Shown: one piece after another, positions 12,519 through 15,331 of the stretch
How positions within the stretch are numbered: the stretch's first letter is position 1
Layout: each line of letters opens with the position of its first letter
Assembly (NCBI GenBank): GCA_023391835.1
Contig: JAEWAE010000015.1
Location: forward strand, 1-15,331
Length of the DNA: 15,331 bases
From: Bacillota bacterium
GTDB taxonomy: Bacteria > Bacillota > Clostridia > Oscillospirales > Ethanoligenentaceae
Reading direction: 5' to 3'
The notes under the pieces: model-generated
What the model was told of the DNA's origin: nothing
Database searches by the model: none
What the model saw: the letters and a program-made list of their open reading frames with translations, nothing else
Program-made: the position numbers and the translations under genes

Positions 12519-15128
12519 ATGAAACTGCTGGTGCTGGACGGAAACAGCATACTTAACCGTGCGTTTTACGGCATCCGCGCGCTCACCACGCGGGATGGCC
12601 TGTATACCAACGGGATCTACGGCTTTCTCAATATCCTGCACAAGCTCACTGAGGAACTCGGGCCGGATGTCACCGCCGTGGCCTTCGACCTGCCCGCGCC
12701 CACCTTCCGCCACAAGGCCTACGCCGGCTACAAGGCCGGGCGCAAGCCCATGCCGGAGGAACTCAAGATGCAGATGCCGCTTTTAAAGGAGCTCATCGAC
12801 CACATGGGCATCGCGCGGTTGGAGGCGGAGGGCTTTGAGGCCGACGACATCCTGGGCACCGAGGCCGGCGCGTGGGATGCGCGCGGCGACGAGTGCTTCA
12901 TCGCCACCGGTGACCGTGACAGCCTGCAGCTGGTGGGCGGCGGGGTGAAGGTGATGCTGGCGGGCACCAAGGCGGGCCGGCCGGAAACGACCGTTTATGA
13001 CGAGACGAAAATACGGGAAGTCTACGGCGTGACGCCGCGGCAGCTCATCGACGTCAAGGCTCTGATGGGCGACGCCTCCGACAATATTCCCGGCGTGGCG
13101 GGCGTGGGCGAAAAGACGGCCCTCTCGCTTATCGCCCGCTTCGGCTCCCTCGACGCTGTGTATGAGCAGCTCGATTCCCCCGACATCAAGGCCGGCGTGC
13201 GTAAAAAGCTTGAGACGGGCAAAGACAGCGCCTATATGAGCCGTGACCTGGCGGTGATTCATAAGGACGCCCCCGTGTCCACCGACCCGAAAATCCTCGG
13301 CGCGGCCAAACGCGACGACGCGGCGCTTTACCGGCTGCTGAACCGGCTGGAGTTTTCGTCGGTCATCACCCGCATGGGGCTGACCCCGGGCGAGGCCGCG
13401 CCGGGGCAGGAGGCCGCCGCTTCCGCCGCCCTGCCGGCGGCTGCTGAGACGGACGGTGCGGCGCTGCTTTGCCGGCTGCGGGCGCAGCAGCGGGCGGATT
13501 TCGCCACGCTCGTGGGCCCCGACGGGCAGATCGCGGCCATGGCCTTCGCCTTTGACGACAGTGTGCGCGTCGCCCTGCCCGAAAAGACCGCCGGTTTTGC
13601 CGACTTCGTGCGGGAAATGCTCACCGACGGGAGCATCGCCAAAAATACCCATGACAGCAAGAGCCTGTGGCGCACCGCGGGCGCGGATATCCGCGGGGAA
13701 CTTTTCGACACCATGCTGGCGGGTTATCTCATCGACCCGTTGGCCTCCTCCTATGAGCCGACGCGGCTGTGCGACACGCTGCACACCCCCCTGCCCACGC
13801 TCGACGCGGGCTTCGGCCTGATGGAAGACGCCGTCGCCTGCGCCAAAAACGCCCTGGCGGTGCGGATGATCCGGCAGCCGTTGGGCGAGCGCCTCGTGCA
13901 CAACGGCCAGCGGAAACTTTTCGACGAGGTGGAAATGCCCCTGAGCCGCGTGCTGGCGGAAATGGAAACGGCCGGTTTTCGGGTCGACGCCAACGGGATT
14001 GCGGCTTTCGGCCAAAAGCTGGAAGCGAAACTCGGCGAGATATGCACCGAGATTTACGGCATGGTGGGCTATGAATTCAACCTCAACTCCACCAAGCAGC
14101 TGGGCGAAGCGCTTTTTGTCAAGCTCGGCCTGCCGCCCAAGCGGCGCACCAAAACGGGCTTTTCCACCGACGCGGATGTGCTTGACGCGCTGCGGGGCTA
14201 TCACCCGGTCATCGGCCGGCTGCTCGAATACCGCCAGCTGTCGAAGCTCAAATCGACCTACACCGACGGGCTGCTCAAGGTGGTGGCCGCCGACGGGCGC
14301 ATCCACTCGAGCTTTAACCAGGTGGAGACCCGCACCGGCCGCATCAGCTCCACCGAACCTAACCTCCAGAATATTCCGGTGCGCAGCGAGCTGGGGCGGG
14401 AACTGCGGCGCTTTTTTATTCCGGCCGACGGCTGCCTGCTGGTGGATGCCGACTATTCCCAGATCGAGCTGCGCATTCTGGCCCACATCGCCGACGATAA
14501 GGCCATGATCGAGGCGTTCAACTCGGGGGTGGATATTCACACCCTTACGGCTTCGCAGGTGTTCCACATGCCGGTGGAAATGGTCACGCCTCTCATGCGC
14601 TCCCGGGCCAAGGCCGTGAATTTCGGCATCGTCTACGGCATCAGCGCCTTCTCACTCTCACAGGATATCGGCGTCACGGTGCGGGAGGCGGACAGCTATA
14701 TCAAGGGCTATCTTGACACCTTCAGCGGCGTGCGGGCATATATGGAAGACGAGATCCGCCGCGCCCACGAGCAGGGCTATGTGGAAACGCTCCTCGGCCG
14801 GCGGCGGGATCTGCCGGAGCTCAAAAGCGCCAACCGCAACGTGAGGGCCTTCGGCGAGCGGGTGGCCCGCAATACCCCCATCCAGGGCACGGCGGCGGAT
14901 GTCATCAAGATCGCCATGGTGCGGGTGCGCGACCGTCTCAAGCGGGAAAATCTGCGTGCCCGGCTGATTCTGCAGGTACACGATGAGCTCATCGCCGAGG
15001 CGCCGGAGGACGAGGTGGTGCCCGTTTCCCTCATTTTGCGGGAAGAAATGGAGGGCGCCATGAAAATGAAGGTCAAGCTCGCGGCCGATGTGCACTGCGG
15101 CAAGACATGGTTTGACGCCAAGGGCTGA
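12519..15128 (+). CDS. polA: DNA polymerase I
   Basis: This repair and Okazaki-fragment polymerase has 869 residues, normal for bacterial Pol I. The N-terminal 5'-3' flap exonuclease (about 1-290) begins MKLLVLDGNS, with D7 as a metal ligand. The middle 3'-5' exonuclease-like domain (about 310-480) has lost ExoI ligands: where E. coli has FDTE, this protein has F328-A-T-L, so proofreading is probably absent, as in Bacillus Pol I. The polymerase domain has motif A (DADYSQIELR, D645), motif B (K698 to Y706, KAVNFGIVYG) and motif C (VHDE, D822), all intact. I chose ATG at 12519, with AAAGG 9 nt upstream, over an open extension to 12396 that overlaps the glycosylase gene and matches no Pol I N-terminus. 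Confidence 0.98.
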   Translation: MKLLVLDGNSILNRAFYGIRALTTRDGLYTNGIYGFLNILHKLTEELGPDVTAVAFDLPAPTFRHKAYAGYKAGRKPMPEELKMQMPLLKELIDHMGIARLEAEGFEADDILGTEAGAWDARGDECFIATGDRDSLQLVGGGVKVMLAGTKAGRPETTVYDETKIREVYGVTPRQLIDVKALMGDASDNIPGVAGVGEKTALSLIARFGSLDAVYEQLDSPDIKAGVRKKLETGKDSAYMSRDLAVIHKDAPVSTDPKILGAAKRDDAALYRLLNRLEFSSVITRMGLTPGEAAPGQEAAASAALPAAAETDGAALLCRLRAQQRADFATLVGPDGQIAAMAFAFDDSVRVALPEKTAGFADFVREMLTDGSIAKNTHDSKSLWRTAGADIRGELFDTMLAGYLIDPLASSYEPTRLCDTLHTPLPTLDAGFGLMEDAVACAKNALAVRMIRQPLGERLVHNGQRKLFDEVEMPLSRVLAEMETAGFRVDANGIAAFGQKLEAKLGEICTEIYGMVGYEFNLNSTKQLGEALFVKLGLPPKRRTKTGFSTDADVLDALRGYHPVIGRLLEYRQLSKLKSTYTDGLLKVVAADGRIHSSFNQVETRTGRISSTEPNLQNIPVRSELGRELRRFFIPADGCLLVDADYSQIELRILAHIADDKAMIEAFNSGVDIHTLTASQVFHMPVEMVTPLMRSRAKAVNFGIVYGISAFSLSQDIGVTVREADSYIKGYLDTFSGVRAYMEDEIRRAHEQGYVETLLGRRRDLPELKSANRNVRAFGERVARNTPIQGTAADVIKIAMVRVRDRLKRENLRARLILQVHDELIAEAPEDEVVPVSLILREEMEGAMKMKVKLAADVHCGKTWFDAKG

Positions 15129-15142
15129 AACGGGGGATACGG

Positions 15143-15331
15143 TTGAAGCGGATACTGTTTGTATGCACGGGCAACACCTGCCGCAGCCCCATGGCCGCGG
15201 CGCTGATGCGCCGGGAGCTTGCGAAGTGCGGCGTTGCCGATATCCGGTGCGAGAGCGCGGGGCTGGCCGCCTCCCCCGGCGCGCCGGCCAGCGCGGGGGC
15301 GCTGGTCGCCATGGCCGAGTGGGGCATCGAC
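15143..15331 (+). CDS. ywlE: Low-molecular-weight phosphatase, YwlE arginine-phosphatase type (partial, cut by window end)
   Basis: The first 63 residues of a low-molecular-weight protein phosphatase are visible. The P-loop CTGNTCRSPMA (Cys8 nucleophile, Arg14) lies right at the N-terminus, as in the family. Thr at position 11 (GNT rather than GNI) is the residue linked in Bacillus YwlE to phospho-arginine specificity, so a protein-arginine phosphatase is more likely than a tyrosine phosphatase. The start is TTG at 15143, reading (M/V)KRILFVCTG, with GGGGGAT (15132-15138) just upstream; no ATG lies close enough. It begins 14 nt after polA ends, so it is probably in the same operon. The C-terminal part, including the general-acid Asp, is outside the window. 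Confidence 0.85.
   Translation, partial: MKRILFVCTGNTCRSPMAAALMRRELAKCGVADIRCESAGLAASPGAPASAGALVAMAEWGID

Noticed and set aside
12783..14567. 594-codon open frame on the minus strand opposite polA
   Set aside because: The plus frame is unmistakable DNA polymerase I; the antisense frame has no domain.
1..15331. CRISPR array, tRNA or rRNA genes
   Set aside because: I saw no regularly spaced direct repeats and no cloverleaf or rRNA-like sequence; the short GC palindromes (ccggccgg and similar) are scattered and explained by composition.

Overview
The window is GC-rich, gene-dense bacterial DNA. Gene content and style (group B and group C [FeFe] hydrogenases, SpoIIE-type phosphatases, a clostridial-type OGG1, polA followed by a YwlE-like gene, Gram-positive ribosome binding sites such as AGGAGG) suggest an anaerobic, hydrogen-metabolising Firmicute of class Clostridia, probably a high-GC Oscillospirales/Ruminococcaceae-like lineage. 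The lineage is an inference; no rRNA or other marker is present.

Region 1 (1-4740, minus strand) is a four-gene operon read right to left: a small thioredoxin-fold [2Fe-2S] ferredoxin, a group C sensory-type [FeFe] hydrogenase with a PAS domain, a SpoIIE/PP2C phosphatase with an extra C-terminal domain, and a group B [FeFe] hydrogenase that has all H-cluster cysteines. The layout resembles the hfsABCD-type clusters of thermophilic clostridia. Region 2 (4741-5093) is the divergent control region, with one good promoter facing each way.

Region 3 (5094-9212, plus strand) is a second, head-to-head copy of the sensor module: another group C hydrogenase with PAS, overlapping a minimal PP2C phosphatase. 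Where the first operon has its group B hydrogenase, this one has a 514-residue TnpB/OrfB-like protein. It keeps the TnpB zinc ribbon, RuvC-II Glu and RuvC-III Asp but has Ala at the RuvC-I Asp position, and the segment between RuvC-I and RuvC-II is short. It is followed by several closely spaced stem-loops and an intrinsic terminator. I see no transposon ends or TnpA. This looks like a domesticated, nuclease-dead TnpB in a hydrogen-sensing operon. It is the best candidate here for an undescribed system: H2 sensor, phosphatase, and a possibly RNA-guided regulator.

Region 4 (9213-10741) holds an HD-domain hydrolase with an excellent promoter, overlapped by an unrecognised protein with a possible PD-(D/E)XK-like E...D...ExQ pattern. 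Region 5 (10742-11475) holds a PilZ-domain (c-di-GMP receptor-like) protein and a strong terminator. Region 6 (11476-15331) is housekeeping DNA repair: an OGG1-family 8-oxoguanine glycosylase, DNA polymerase I with an apparently dead proofreading domain, and the start of a low-molecular-weight phosphatase of the YwlE arginine-phosphatase type, cut by the window end.

The two group C hydrogenases probably report H2 or redox state through their PAS and C-terminal helices to the adjacent PP2C phosphatases. No phosphatase substrate (STAS protein, anti-sigma kinase) is encoded in the window.
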